Assembly (NCBI RefSeq): GCF_002865645.1
Contig: NW_020194554.1
Span: 372,001 to 436,000 of the forward strand
Source: Hyaloscypha bicolor E
Taxonomy: Eukaryota; Ascomycota; Leotiomycetes; Helotiales; Hyaloscyphaceae
Length of the DNA stretch: 64,000 nt
Direction of reading: 5' to 3'
The notes beneath the pieces are model-generated. The model did not search any database. It was not told where the DNA came from and was given only the letters and a program-made list of their open reading frames with translations. Of this stretch, positions 1 through 12,043 are shown piece after piece; position 1 is the stretch's first letter; the number at the start of each line of letters is the position of its first letter. Position numbers and translations under genes: made by a program.

Positions 1-284
1 CGGTTGATTTGGAGAACGATGGGAATCTTGCTTTGGCCTTCGATTGTGCGTGACTCTGCGCGACTCCCGGACGGGACGTCGAAAAATAGCTTGACCTTAC
101 GCGGTTGGGTGGACATCAACTTCCAAAGTTTGACGCGAATATCGATCGGGAGTCTGGGGAACAAGGTGAAGGTCTCGAGAGGTTGAAGAGGAAGCGGGAT
201 GGTGAGCTTCGGAAGCTGAGAGAGAAGAGCTGTAAGACGCGTGCTTTCGCTGCTCTTCGGAATTGGGAAAGGAGAGAACTCCAT
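1..284 (-). CDS. 2EXR-domain protein, 3' end beyond window
   Basis: Partial gene read leftwards off the window edge. From the ATG at 284 the frame stays open to base 1. It gives a short leader (start MEFSPFPIPK), a LTALLSQLPKL segment, then the 2EXR core TFTLFPRLPIDIRVKLWKL followed by STQPRKVKLFF, the same order as in the other copies downstream. The frame is also open for more than 300 bases upstream of this ATG without another obvious Met, so a 5' exon or earlier start is possible. 2EXR is a fungal domain of unknown biochemical role, common in expanded families of Helotiales. The diagnostic later parts (SRESR and INF.VDRF blocks) lie outside the window. Confidence 0.75.
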   Translation of the reverse strand, partial: MEFSPFPIPKSSESTRLTALLSQLPKLTIPLPLQPLETFTLFPRLPIDIRVKLWKLMSTQPRKVKLFFDVPSGSRAESRTIEGQSKIPIVLQIN

Positions 285-1350
285 CCTGAGACTTGCAATC
301 GCTTGAGAAGTGGTGATGACAAGTTGTTGTGATGCCGGAAAGGGTATTGTGACGTTGAGGAGGTGTTGGGGAGGAGAGGATCTGTGCTGTGCCACCGGGG
401 CCGAGGGACGCGTGCTTTCGTTGCTTGACGTAGTTGGGGAAGTGGGTTGACCCCACCGCAGGTCTGGATATTTCACGGCGAGTGTAGTTGATAGTTTGTG
501 GAGTGGCGAAGAGGGGATGTGGTGTGGTGGTGTGGAGAGAAGGTGGGCCGGAAGCGAGATACGCAAATTCTCTAAGACGCACCCGGGGGTGGGGGTGAAT
601 TTCCACCGAGAATGAGAACACAAGCTAGAAAATACAAGTATAGTTTCTTCACATGGGGTTAGCTCTTTTCAGAAAAGACGATAGATATCGAGACCTTAAT
701 TTCAGAAAATACTTAAGAGAGTTGAGTTTAGGGTTGATTTTTGGAAGCGATCCACAGCAGCAGCAATAGACATCTCCATGCACGTGCCCGCCCCCTGGTG
801 CTTTCAAGAGCCTGCTTCTTTATTCTGCTCCATTTATGTCTTCGAAAAAGAAGCAGGTAATTTCCCCTGGTCTATTGATTCCATTGGATCAATCTACCTC
901 AACATGAACTCCCCGTAAACCAAAAACGCAGGGACAAGATCGATTCCTCGCAGCACCAGCCACTTGCAGCCAACGCCCAGAGATTTCATGTCAAGCCCAT
1001 TCTCCTCTCCTAATCCGCGATAGCATTTTGCATCGTCTTTAATGCCCATTCTCTCCTCTCTGTCACCCACAAATGATGCCCAACAGTCTCATCATCGACA
1101 TAACTTCTCGCTGAAGTAGGGTAACCGGTAAGTGTCACCCATCGCCACCGCATTGAATTTGTCTAACCCAGCTTGAAAGACACTGTTCAATTGGCTTTTC
1201 AACGCATGCCGGCTGAAGTATATGTAAACTTTTGAGTCTAAAAATCTGACCTTGTTGAGAATTTGCAAGCCGAAAGTGTGTGCAATTGGCAAAGCCGTGA
1301 GACATAAAATGCATTAATTGATGCACGCGTATGCAATGAGACATAAGATG
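285..1350. other. Intergenic, no gene supported
   Basis: Upstream DNA of the partial 2EXR gene. Several overlapping open frames exist on the minus strand up to about 660, but none matches a family I recognise. I see no RNA gene or repeat here. Confidence 0.4.
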
Positions 1351-1749
1351 TTAGGACATGGCGGCGGTGGCAGATGTCGAAGAGCTGCTGATAATAAAGC
1401 GATCGACATTGAAGTTAACATAGATTCCCAGCGCAGTCTAGGGAGTTGCTCTTGAATCGTCCAAACTTTTGCGGACAGAAAGTGTAGTGCTTCTTCGCCT
1501 CTGCTCGTGACTCGAAGTTGACCGACAGGATGCTGGAATTTGGAACGCTGCCCTTGACGGTGCAGATGAGCATTGATTGATTAGAATTACGATATTGATG
1601 CGTCGGATTTCGAAAGAAGTAGGCTTCCAGATCTTGTTGCGAAGCTCGAGGGGGACGTTTGGGAATCAAGTAAACGTTGGCGGAAGGGAGAGTTCGTCGA
1701 CGAAAAGCTCGGGAAGCCGCTCCAAGAGGCTGTGCAATCCTGAAAGCAT
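1351..1749 (-). pseudogene. 2EXR-family pseudogene
   Basis: Broken copy of the neighbouring family. From an ATG at 1749 the frame reads a typical leader (HSLLERLPELFVDEL), then a TGA stop where paralogs have the start of the 2EXR core, then in the same frame FPNVPLELRNKIWK. A second frame carries the middle block (ILSVNFESRAEAKKHYTFC, compare ILRTTRESRNEAKRYYTLC in the intact copy at 6.7-7.6 kb). A third carries YVNFNVDRFII before a TAA at 1351. One nonsense codon and at least two frame changes in about 400 bases rule out a working product. The C-terminal half is missing. Confidence 0.75.
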
Positions 1750-1983
1750 GTTTGAGGCTGATGCTTTTGTTGCAGTTGTATGTTGCTGAATTGAGATGGC
1801 CTTCGAAATTGTTGTTGCGGTCTGTTTACCTAGAGCAAGAGAAGCAGCTAAAATGTACCCCTATTCACCCCGGCAGATTTAAGCGAAATTTTGTCAATAT
1901 CTAAGGTATTGTTTATCTCTAGTGTTTTGTTTGTGCCCGCCCCACGTTGGAATTCCATGTTCTACCAATGGCAAGATCTGGAT

Positions 1984-2160
1984 CTATCTCTCCGACCAGA
2001 GAAAACAAATTGATAACTCTCGGTTGATGAGCGCAAACCCCCATATTATGCTCCTAACCTCGGGAGGAAACTTGAAGTCGTGACATGGTGGCAGAGTCCT
2101 GCTGGTGAAGCGGCAAAGGAGAATGAAAAAGCCTTTTTGTCTTGGCTGAACCGCGGTATT
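1984..2160 (-). pseudogene. 2EXR core relic
   Basis: A short minus-strand stretch encodes FKFPPEVRSIIWGFALINRE, a recognisable 2EXR core, and stops at 1984 soon after. No ATG leads it in frame and neither the SRESR block nor the INF.VDRF block follows. It is best read as a truncated duplicate rather than a gene; a real gene with a lost downstream exon is less likely. Confidence 0.6.
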
Positions 2161-2462
2161 TGCTTGGTGGTGGCGATGTGGATAGAAGTGGTTGGCTGAC
2201 GGAAGATGGTGGCTGATGGTCGGTGTTGAGGTCAATCGTTTAAATTGGGAAATAGAAATTTTGTAATCATTGTTTCAATTACTCCGCTGTTCTTTCAAAT
2301 AGGCGCAATTGCGCCAATCCGAAATTTTGCAAACATACTTGTGCGCAATCACGAACTTCTGAGTGGAACAATGAGTGAAGACTTGTTGCTCTCTATGAAT
2401 AGCTCCTGCATAGAACATTGAGAACTGATCTTTCTCTGGACCAATTGGAAGTGGATGTTGCT

Positions 2463-3352
2463 TCAATTATCACTGGTCTTAGTGATCCTGAGGTAAAGGA
2501 TCGAGCGTCGTCCAAGACGTTCCAGCTGCAAATCATCCTCCTCGAAGATCATTTCAATCTCAACCCGGCAACTGAACTTCTTCTCCTTGATGTATTCCTC
2601 AAGCTCCTCCCTCAGTCTCCGCGCTCCTTCACTTCGCCTCATGCTCTCAAAGACGCTGCCCTCATTCCATATCTCCTGTCCTCCGAGATTGCCATCGCCA
2701 ATGAACTTGATAGTAAACTCTCTCAAAGCATCGCGCTTCAAGAAGATATGGAGATCGAGGTCATCGTAGCGAGTTGGGAAGTACCAGTATCTGGGAATCC
2801 TGTATTCGTATGGCGCGTGCGTGTGCTGAAAGGTCTCGCTTGGCTTCTCTCGTGAGATTCTCACAGCAGTCAAGTTCTGGATTCTCTCCAGGACAGCCAG
2901 CTCGAAGTTGTATCTATTCCCACTTTGTTGAGAACCAGATTGAGATCTGATCCATGATGAAACCGGTCAACGGCGAAGTTAATGTAGGTGGGAATTCGCT
3001 GGCCAGAACATCTTCCATCATGTCGATATGCAGAGGTGTAAAGCAAGTCTCGATGTGGACAAAAACTGGAGCACTTCTCGAGGACTCTCTCATAATGCCT
3101 CATCCCCTCCTCCCTAGATTCCTTGTTGACTTGAACTATGGCCGGGTGTGGAGCTTGACTGGAGACCTTGCGATGCTCGAGATCTCGTTGCATGATGAAA
3201 AGCGGGATGACTCGAGGCTCCAATGCTGCAAAAGCCCATATCTTGTTTCTAATCTCTCTTGGCAGCCTTGGAAAGCAAGTAAAGGTGTCCAAGGCTAGAG
3301 ATCGGACTTGAAGGCGGGGAAGAGAAGACAGGAGTTGCTTAAGGTGGGACAT
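2463..3352 (-). CDS. 2EXR-domain protein with frameshift
   Basis: Start chosen at the ATG at 3352 (MSHLKQLLSSLPRL), matching the short leader of paralogs. Then come the core TFTCFPRLPREIRNKIWAF, the NKESREEGMRHYERVLEKC block and TYINFAVDRFHHG. Near 2912-2926 the frame must shift by one base: the first frame ends in a stop at 2870, while the next frame continues the family pattern as RYNFELAVLERIQNLTAV and runs to a stop at 2463 through a charged C-terminus (RRLREELEEYIKEKK). No intron fits, because the two frames abut. Either a one-base indel inactivated the gene or the assembly has an error. No intron interrupts the core, unlike the copies at 5.2 and 9.4 kb. Confidence 0.7.
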
Positions 3353-3370
3353 TTTGCTATTCACAACCAA

Positions 3371-4273
3371 TTAGAGTCAGCATACTTCTTTAAGCTCTTC
3401 AAAGGAGTTCGATGTCCCGAGAGCTGGTGTGCAGTGGCCCAAAGACAAATTGCGTTCCAGCCTTGCAGCTCAAATTTCAGTACACTGAGCTCTGAAAGCA
3501 AAGCACACCACTAGTATGGAACAAATACTTACCTGAGTTCAAATAGGTCCTCATTGAGGAACCTCAGATTGCTAGCCAAGCAGGCATTTGAGGTGTTCTG
3601 CTTGATCTGGTATTTACGAGCGATGGAAGAAACCATGAAGTTCATTATTATTTTGAATTGTGCGACCGGGAGGTTCTAGTGGGTAATTTTCACTTCGTAT
3701 AAAAGCGGCGAGGACAGATAGGGGATTAATTTCGCCTCGCCCAACAAGGCGAGAATTCTTTTGAACAGCAATGAACTTTTCAAATGTTGAGAACTCTGAA
3801 GGGTCGGGGGAGTAGAATTTGGACTCCATAGTAGTTCCAGTTTTCAATGGTGCAGTCTGAGATTAATGTTTTCGATATGTTGGCAGGCATTTCATATCTA
3901 TTCCGAGCAAATATTTACAGGATGATTGTGGCACATCAACCGACATTCTTGTACATCAAACTTGGATTATTTGCTTAGAGTCTGCATAGTGCAGCTACCG
4001 ACTTTTGTTGAGCTCTGAACAGATCTTTACAGCTATTTCTGGTGCCCTTCGACATCGGCCGAACTGGTACCCGACACCAATTGCAACTATACAAGCAGCA
4101 TAATACTGTAACACAAGGCCCAAGAATCTTAATTTTTTTCAATCGGGGGGGGTTGGCAAATCTGAGCTTGCTCCTCTAGCTCCAGGTGCAGTTCATTTGA
4201 CAGCTCCCACTCCGGTTCCCTTGCCACCTTTCTCTTCAGCTTCTTGGCCAGATTTCCTGCCAGCTCCAGATTC
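3371..4273. other. Intergenic region
   Basis: No gene supported. A minus-strand open frame of 77 codons (3614-3847) has no recognisable domain and weak composition support. A short G-run lies at about 4145-4152. Confidence 0.4.
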
Positions 4274-5398
4274 CTATTCAAAGTTTTCTCCAGCTTTCTC
4301 TCTGATTTTTTCACCATCGCCCTTTTCAATGCGCGCTGAAACTCGGTTTAAAGTTTCCTTTGAAGATGTCGGAAGGACAGATGGACCAGGAGGTAGATCA
4401 CGCCATTCCCCCTTTGATCTCAGTTGCACCCTGACGGCAAAATCTAGCCCCCTATGCTCCTGATAATGCTTGAAGATGAGGTCGAAGCTATTGAACATGC
4501 AACTGTAAAAATCGGCAGTTCTGTAGGAGTCTTCGAACGAAGCGTTACCAGCCTCATTTAGACCATTCCAACGTTTGACCAAGAACGTACATTCTTCAAA
4601 TTTCACGTTGTCTCGAAGGTGCTTCAAATTTCTGAAAGCCTCCAGCGGTTGCGGAAACTTGCTGCAGTACAATTCAATTTCCAAGCGTTTGATTCGTACC
4701 ATGTCCTTAATCTGAAAGTTGTAGCCACCCCACTGAACTACCTTCCAATCGAATGCCATCTTTCCATCGTTCGCCACATATCGATCGTAAATGCCATAGC
4801 GGAATCGATCCACCTTAAAGTTAACGTATATGATGTTTCGAGGCTTGCCGCAGGGGACGTTCTGCGAATGTGTCCGAATGTCGCAACACTTTTGCAGGCA
4901 CTTCCTATAGTGCTGCATTCCTTCTCTTCTGGATTCTCGGGACGCATGAAGCATAGATGGATGTTTTGACTGTCCTTCGACGCGAGGATTCGTAGGCAAG
5001 TTGTAGGGGACCAACTTGATAACTCGGGAATCGAATGCTACGAGGCGCCAGATTCTGCTTCGAAGCCTAGAAATTAGACAGTCAGCATACCGGTATCTCT
5101 CTGTAAGAGTGTTTCAAGAGCAAATGTGTGATAGGTTGGGAGTACACGAGATGAGGCAAGACGGTCTCGGAATCTGGTGATAAAGGAAGCAGGAGCCAGA
5201 TTATCCTTACTCGAGAGGAAGTCTCGGGAAGACCGTGAATGTTTGCAAAGATTGAGCAGTCAAATAAGTTTTGAGAGGTGGAAGGGTTTGAAGGAGAGTC
5301 CGAAGTCGAGTGTTGCCAGCCATAGAAACACGCTTTGTTGTTGAGAGTGCCTCGAACCTTGAATCCTTAGATGTCGGCCCTTCCTCTAAAGTAGACAT
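4274..5398 (-). CDS. 2EXR-domain protein (two exons)
   Basis: Exon 1 is 5211-5398 and exon 2 is 4274-5066. The intron at 5067-5210 (GTAAGG..CTAG) splits the Glu codon of the core, restoring FPRLPLELRSRIWRLVAFDS. The product is about 326 residues. The 2EXR core lies near residues 56-69, the HASRESRREGMQHY block near 104-116 and IYVNFKVDRFRYG near 142-154. GYNFQIKDMVRIKRLEIEL follows, then a less conserved helical C-terminus ending in a basic/acidic stretch. Without splicing the core is cut right after LPLE, which fixes the junction. The biochemical role of the domain is unknown. The intron position equals that of the copy at 8.7-9.6 kb, so these two are probably the closest relatives here. Confidence 0.85.
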
Positions 5399-6712
5399 CT
5401 AGTTTGGAGGAGCCTTGTGCAAGGTGATAAAGTGGTGTGGTCAATGGAGAGACGGCAACAACTAGCACGATGGCCGCAGTGAAGGTGAAGTAGCTTCGCG
5501 GTGTTCCGGTGTTCAACTTTTCGAGTGTTTGACGTTACAAAAGGGGACTCAGCTGAGGTAGACGACGGGTCTCTATACCTGTAATCCCTTTTCTCTGGAT
5601 AACGGAACTGCGAGTTGTGGACTGTTGAAAGTGGTTTGAAGTCAACACTCGACAAGGGTAGTGTGGGAAGCTTCGACTGGCTTGCTTCTCAAGGCTCATC
5701 ACGTGATGCCCCTTGTCGCTTTGTTTACATCAGTATTTCCATTCATCAGCCGAACGTTTGGTAATTACAAAGAATTGGGGAGTCTTGGTTTGTTTCTTCA
5801 AAGCCTGCGGTTTGAATTCAAAGTTTGACAACAAATATTTTGTCCTAAAGGGAATCAAGTAAGCTGGGGATATCTAAGATATACAGGACTTTGCGCGGGC
5901 GGGGGCATTGTAATGGCTTGGTGGCGGTATTGTTGGAAGCACTTTGGGACAGGGATATCCTGCTGTTGCTTTACAATGCAGAGGTAAGGGTTGTTAAGGG
6001 CAAGGGTTTCATGAATGACTTTCGTTAACGAGTAAGAAGGCTGGTGGGTGCTAGTTCTTTGAAACACATTTCAAAGCTTGAAAATCACAAGATTACGGTT
6101 GGTTTTCCCATGATCCTTAGAAAGTTTCTTGAAGTAAGGATAAAAGTTTTCTTCCCCACAGCTAAGAAAAACACCGCCTTCTTCCTCTTTGCATCTAGTC
6201 GCTCAGTTTAGCAAAGTGCAAGGTCGCGTCTCAATTTCCAAATTTCCACGAAATTTGCGGAACTTGCTGACTGAATGTTCAATTTGTAAGAACACGAATA
6301 AATACCAGGTAAACAGACAGCAAGGGAAATACAGGCTTGGTTATTTCTTCTCGTTTTAACGCCCCAACCCGCACAGAACAGCGGATGCAAGAATAGAATA
6401 GGACTTGTGAGAACCGATGCATACGATTATATTTCCAGGGTGGTGAAATCGATGCTCGGAATCAAGTTCGTGGAACGGCCATGAAAACGAGCACTAAGAT
6501 TTGCTACGAACTGTTTAGACTTTGTATTGACTCCCGGCTTCAATCCTTACAACTTATATGATCAATACATGGAGATAGAATTTGTCGTTGATCCACCATC
6601 CTTTTCCTCGAATCTCCCCCCAAGGCCCCAGTAGCATTTTGGCCAGGCTCCCTCCTAGTCAACCAAACCAAGTTTGGAAGAGCGGTAATGCCGTGTACCC
6701 ATTGACAGCTCC
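5399..6712. other. Intergenic region
   Basis: About 1.3 kb between two 2EXR genes. Short open frames only, none matching a known family; no convincing repeat or RNA gene seen. Confidence 0.4.
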
Positions 6713-7648
6713 TCAGCTGTCCAGATAAGCACGACTATGTGGCCCATAGATAACTTTCCAGCCGATCTGAGGTTGCACGCTCCATCCAGCCCATTTTTGT
6801 TGCTTCCTAATCTTCTCCAGCAACTTCTTTTCCCCTTCCAGAAGCCCGATCTCTCTTTCTAACCGACCTGCTCTTTCAGATTCATCGAAATGATACATGA
6901 CAGCCGTGAAGCTTGCAAGGCTCTTCTGCACAAGTATCACTTTGAAGTTGTTCAAATGCTTCTTCAAATCGTCAATCCCCCTCCTGCAAACCAACTCCAC
7001 GTGTTGAATTTGGTTGATAACGGTATTGTTGAAGTTGAACTGAGTTTTGACGTCGCGACCGTGGTAGAATGCTTCTGGTCCGCATGTGAAGATATCGACT
7101 GCAAAGTTGATCCAGACCGGTCTCTTATTGTAGGGCTTCGCTGGCGGAGTTTCTCTAGTGCGCATGGACGCAATGCAGAAGTTTGGTGGACTAGCAATGT
7201 CTTCGCAGAGGGTATAGTAACGTTTGGCTTCATTGCGAGACTCTCGTGTTGTTCGAAGGATGGCGGGTGAAGGGAGTTGACCGGTGTTCTGTCGGTACTC
7301 GACTCCAATGATCACGATAACCTTTCTTGGATCTCCCGCCGCGTACTTCCATACCCTGTTTCTCAGCTCTGGTGGCAGCTTCGAGAAGAGAGTGAAGGTG
7401 TCGAGGGGAGGGTAAGGGGCCAAAAGCTTTGGAAGCGCCCGGCAAAGGAGCTGAACGCGAGACATGCGAGCCCTGGGTCTCAAGAGCGGTATGCGGTATG
7501 GATAGGTTACAGGTCGAGCGTAGCTGTGAGCGAGGGAAGCGTTGGGAGGACGCGGAGAAGGAAATGAATTTTGGGTGTGAGGAGTATTTTCCATCAGCGG
7601 TAGAAGATCGGTAAACGTTCGAGGTGAATTTTTTGTATACGGAGACAT
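6713..7648 (-). CDS. 2EXR-domain protein (intronless)
   Basis: Single open frame of 311 codons from an ATG at 7648. A second ATG at 7465 (MSRVQLLCRALPKL) matches the start of the paralog at 9.57 kb exactly in style, so the first about 61 residues may be untranslated or a lineage extension. The core FTLFSKLPPELRNRVWKYAA is at residues 85-104, LRTTRESRNEAKRYYTLC at about 131-148, and RPVWINFAVDIF near 176-187. FNFNNTVINQIQHVEL follows, then a Leu/Lys/Glu-rich coiled-coil-like segment near 265-292. It has no intron at the Glu-Leu site that is split in two neighbours. Function unknown. Confidence 0.85.
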   Translation of the reverse strand: MSPYTKNSPRTFTDLLPLMENTPHTQNSFPSPRPPNASLAHSYARPVTYPYRIPLLRPRARMSRVQLLCRALPKLLAPYPPLDTFTLFSKLPPELRNRVWKYAAGDPRKVIVIIGVEYRQNTGQLPSPAILRTTRESRNEAKRYYTLCEDIASPPNFCIASMRTRETPPAKPYNKRPVWINFAVDIFTCGPEAFYHGRDVKTQFNFNNTVINQIQHVELVCRRGIDDLKKHLNNFKVILVQKSLASFTAVMYHFDESERAGRLEREIGLLEGEKKLLEKIRKQQKWAGWSVQPQIGWKVIYGPHSRAYLDS

Positions 7649-8719
7649 AAAGTTTAAATGCCTTTTCTCCCAGGACCTAGTCTATTTAAATTGAATTTTA
7701 AGGAGATAGTCACTTTTGCGTGCTTTTCTATTAGACTTTAAACCCAGAACTTCCCCTAGAACACCCTCCTTTTCCACGTCCAAATAGTTTTCCGTTTTGA
7801 AAGAAGTTACACAGACACTACTTGGAATGTTCTAGATGTTTAAGTTGCTCATGACGGGTGTTCTCAATTCACAAGAAATCAACAACATGCCAATATGTAA
7901 CGCCAATTTTGGAGCAACGAAAGTCATTGCGCGTCTACGCAGTACGTAGAGATTCTTGGGGTTTCAATTTGGGATATCGCATTAGCTAGATCAGAATTTA
8001 ATGCTCATCGGAATATTTTGGATTATCTGTCTCGCTGAATGAATCAACAGGTAATCTATGCCATCTCGTCGTTCCTCAACGGCCCAGCATTTGGCAAAAT
8101 GCCATTTCCAGACACTCACCTCCTTAGTTTGTGGGTGTTTATGATGATATCGAGTCTATAGCACTCCATGAATTCCTCATTGGCAGTACAGATAGGAAAT
8201 AAGATTGATCAAATACTCCACTCGAACCGAGTCTCTCTTGAGAGAACGAATCCCGACCCGAGACATGATAGTTTGACTCGTAACCGCCTTGAGTGTTTGA
8301 TAGTATGGCTTCTCGAATCACGCGAGGGGCGAGGGCAAGTTCGGAAAGGGAGATGTGTTGTACCTTGTTACAAATTTTGAAGACAGTCTTGGTATAGGCG
8401 AAGTGGAGGCTTTTATAAGTAGCGAGGCTTTCAATATAATTTTACGACTTTATAGCTTGCCAAGTTTGAAAATTAAAATCACCAATAAGAGAACTAGATT
8501 AATCGATTCGCTTTCAGAAAGGAAAGGCCCTCAATGCAGGATATCTGTTCCTCTTCCTAACATCCTACATGGTTGCCAAGTAAAACTTGTGATGGTCGGA
8601 GCTTCCACCCCCTGCTCTACCCTCAGCAAATTGAAAGCATTTAACCGCTTCAGCCCCGTAGCAGCATGCTATTGTACACTCCTCACGCCATTTCCAAATA
8701 TCTGCCAATAAATGTGTAC
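7649..8719. other. Intergenic region
   Basis: About 1 kb, with locally AT-rich stretches (8380-8520). No open frame here matches a family; no gene called. Confidence 0.4.
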
Positions 8720-9582
8720 CTAGTTCCCAAGCTCCTTCTCAATCTGCAAAGCAACATCCCATCCAGAAGCTAGCTTTGTTTTCTCAAGAATCGCTGCACA
8801 CCTTCTTTCCACAAGGTGCTTTCGATATTCCGTCAACACTGGTACTCTGATTTCTTGGTAGAGCCATTGCCTCTGAAGAACTACGAGTACTTTTATGCTC
8901 CCCCGGCCAAACACTCTTCCCAAATTTCTAAGCATCTCACTTGCGATGAAATTATCTCTGCCATCAATATCGGTGACCAAGTTACAGATTCTCTTCACGA
9001 CGGCGCCCTCAAAATTGAAGTTTTTCTCTCCATAAGCTTCCCCATCTCCATCAATGGACATGACCGAAAGCATTCCTGGGTTGTAGATAAATCGGTCAAC
9101 ATTGAAGTTGATCCATACCATATTTCTGCGGCGATGGTTGACATGATCCTCAGTTTGATCCAACCAACGGCGGCTAGCAATGGACTTGAGCTCTCTACAA
9201 AGGTTGTAGTATCGCATCCCCACCATCCGAGACTCATGCGATGTGTGTAAGACTGCTGGGGCTTCGGGCTGGTCATCGTCCATTGATACGTAGTTTCGCC
9301 TTCTGAGGTGGATTTCTCGAGGGACCATTGAGGTGAGTCTCCAGATCCGGTGGCGGAGCCTGCAACCAGTTAACAACATATTTCCTTGGAAGGGAGGGAG
9401 CCGGGAGCATGTCTCATTTCCCCGGCCATCACGATAAGGAGTTTGGGATATGGAACAAAGAAATAGATTACTTACTCTGGAGGAAGCTTCGGAAAGAGAG
9501 TAAACTTGTCCGGGGGCGGTAGCGGAATCTCGAGCTTCGGAAGGGCTTGACAGAGGAGGTGGACGCGAGACATTACGGACAT
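8720..9582 (-). CDS. 2EXR-domain protein (two exons)
   Basis: Exon 1 is 9476-9582 (in-frame ATGs at 9582 and 9573; the latter begins MSRVHLLCQALPKL) and exon 2 is 8720-9359. The intron at 9360-9475 (GTAAGT..GCAG) splits the same Glu codon as in the 4.3-5.4 kb copy and restores FTLFPKLPPELRHRIWRL. The product is about 248 residues. After the core come LHTSHESRMVGMRYYNLC, NMVWINFNVDRFIYN, NFNFEGAVVKRICNLV and a C-terminus ending in SGWDVALQIEKELGN. Reading the unspliced ORF instead would give an unrelated N-terminus, so the spliced form is preferred. Function unknown. Confidence 0.85.
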
Positions 9583-9610
9583 GCTTAGAGACTTTGGAGA
9601 CACAAGTCAA

Positions 9611-12043
9611 AGGAGAAGCTGAAACGTCGTTAGAAGGTACTGCTTAAGGTGAGGTGAGATGTTCTTGTTTCGTTGAGAAGAGGGGTCTATCGGGTCGCGT
9701 TAATTGACGTGATTACTTTGACGAAAAGGACAGGGGTTGTGCGAGTTGACTTGAAAGTGAATGCAGGAACATCGCTTAAATGTGACGTTATGGCTGGACC
9801 AGCAATGTGCAAAGTTATTAGTGCACAATTTTTATGCTAGAAGGTTTGTTTCACTGCTTGTTAGATTAGGCACCACACTTGGGTAGAACAACATTTGGAG
9901 CGAGCATCCGTGGTTACCAGTAAGGTTTTCGTTATTCGTTTATTACAACAATTGTGCCAACCACCTGGTGGTCATGTCCTGGCAAAAGCGCACCCCTTCG
10001 TCTGGAATTTTTTGAGGTCCCCATATCGTCCGAATGCCCGGGCATTATATTCTGTCTGCTGGATAGCATATTTAAATATGGAAACACTCCCTCAACCTGA
10101 AAGTGCACCTTCCAGTGGAATTGAGTCTGGTGGCCAAGAGCAACCATCTCGACTTCCTTCGCGGTATGCACAAGATCGAGACTCGTGGGGATATTCTCCT
10201 GGCAATCGATATAGTCGTTATTCTCAATCTAATGTTCTGCAAGCTCCCGTTATATAACGGATCCTGCAATTCTTCGGGGGAGTGTGGAGGAAAGTGACGG
10301 CCATCGCCCACGACTATAAGATGCTAAATTTCTTTCATAACATGAAAATCAAGGGTAAATTCTGACTTCATGGACAGAACTGGCCATCCCTATGGACTGA
10401 TGAGACCGAGTCTAAAGACAAATTGGTCAATACCGAAATTGACCTGTCTGCCAAAAGCTTATGTTCTATAAAAAACATATTTATATCCTTTGTAGGTTTA
10501 TCAGAAAATAAACAATTAAGAAATAAGAAAGTTCAAAATCCCTTCAGCAACTTTAAGCCTGAAAAGAACAGACGGACGGGCATAGGCTTGTTGGTCGAGG
10601 AGTTCGTGGTCTGGAATGCGATGATTCACTAGAAACGAGTCACCCACAACGGGAGATTAGGGCTGAGGATGCTGAGCCGAGATAAACTATGAAGAGGCGT
10701 GAGGCCATTTTCTGAATCGCACAAGCTGGGAAGTCCCAGCCTGACGCCGTCACGGCCGGGCTCAGTTCAGCAGGACCGGCCGCATTGGGCGTGCCAGCGA
10801 GAGGTCTTATTTTTACGGGCCGGAGAAATATCATGAAGGCCCTGGGAGAATATCTGCTAACAGCTAACAGCGGAATAGCCGACTATATAGTTGTTAGTGT
10901 TTGATTACCTGATTGCGCGAATAGTCAGACATCTTATGGAGGAGCTATATGTGTTTATTGGAGCGCTTATATATATGGGGATACATAAAGAGCCTCGAAC
11001 CCGGATGTATTGGAATACAGAGTTCAATTAAGGCCTTTACATACCATTGCAAGCCATATTTCCCTTCGCCACTTTAATTAAGCAAATCAAACGATACTGC
11101 TATATCTCCTGTCCTGAGAGTGATCAAAAAGGGGTATTACCTGCTGTCTAATAAGATCTGGCGGTATAGGGTAGAACCTATTGTTGACTTGTGTTATTAC
11201 ATATTTTCAACCTGGCACTTACGGCGGTCAGGTAGACATGGGAGGCTGAACTCGCTTAGGATAATGGGGGAAAACTCGAGCCCCTGAATTAAGCGAGTAT
11301 ATTTGCATGTGGCTCAAATAGACCCCACTGTGCCTCCCCACCTTCTGTTATTGCTTCATTTAGAGCTTAAAATCCCTAATTTTAAATCAAACGAAATTTT
11401 CCTCCCCGCCAATTTGTGAGTGTATTTTGCCCATCCTTACCCTCAGGTGCGATTGATAACTCAAGGTTCGAGATTCTGCTATACGTTCCAGACACCATCA
11501 ACACGGGACGGACACGGATTATGCAGATATAGAATTTCAAACTCTTAGAATTTCCTGCTAGCAGAGGGGGCGGCAAAGTTGCCCCTACGGTAAGGAACTG
11601 CCTCCTACAAAATAATGCATGATAAAGCTAGCTCATCCCACAGTTGCGGATCAGACCTGCCACCTGTTCCCTTATGCGAGTACATTGTGATAAGGGGCTG
11701 AGGGGAATTTGAGAGCGACTGCTATAGGTGTCTTGGACGCGTCCCTTTTCAAGAGACGAAATCTTGCTCGCAGAGTTTCTGAGTTTGTTGTATTTTCTGA
11801 AATAATTTAGACGCCCACAATCAACAATTGTCAAATTGTCTAAGTAAAGGACCCAAAATAGAGCTAAGTGCGACTCCGAACATGAACTCCCACGTTATGA
11901 CACAACAGCATCATGGAGGGCTTTGCTTCTTGAAAGTCTCCAGAAGTAACAAGTCAAATTGCACGGGCCAAGTTTTAGATGGGTGATAAGAGAGAACTCA
12001 TAAGATAAGAATTTGTCTAATAGTTGATATTTTAATTTACCAG
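9611..12043. other. Gene-poor interval
   Basis: About 2.4 kb. A 120-codon plus-strand frame at 9895-10257 and overlapping minus-strand frames are not recognisable and no splice pattern joins them. From about 10,850 the DNA becomes AT-richer and has the look of old transposon or LTR debris (for example TATATATATGGGG near 10,970), but I could not define ends or target duplications. Confidence 0.35.

Noticed and set aside
6890..7270. 126-codon plus-strand frame
   Set aside because: Antisense to the intact 2EXR gene at 6,713-7,648, whose family conservation is clear; the same applies to the other long antisense frames over this cluster and over the coiled-coil gene (for example 60,812-61,369 and 61,393-61,980).
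9895..10257. 120-codon plus-strand ORF
   Set aside because: No domain, no splice partners, and overlapping frames on the opposite strand are of similar length; not enough to call a gene.
10850..11230. Possible second LTR (TGTTAGTGTTTG start, internal TATATATA)
   Set aside because: No matching CA end, inverted terminal bases or target duplication could be located.
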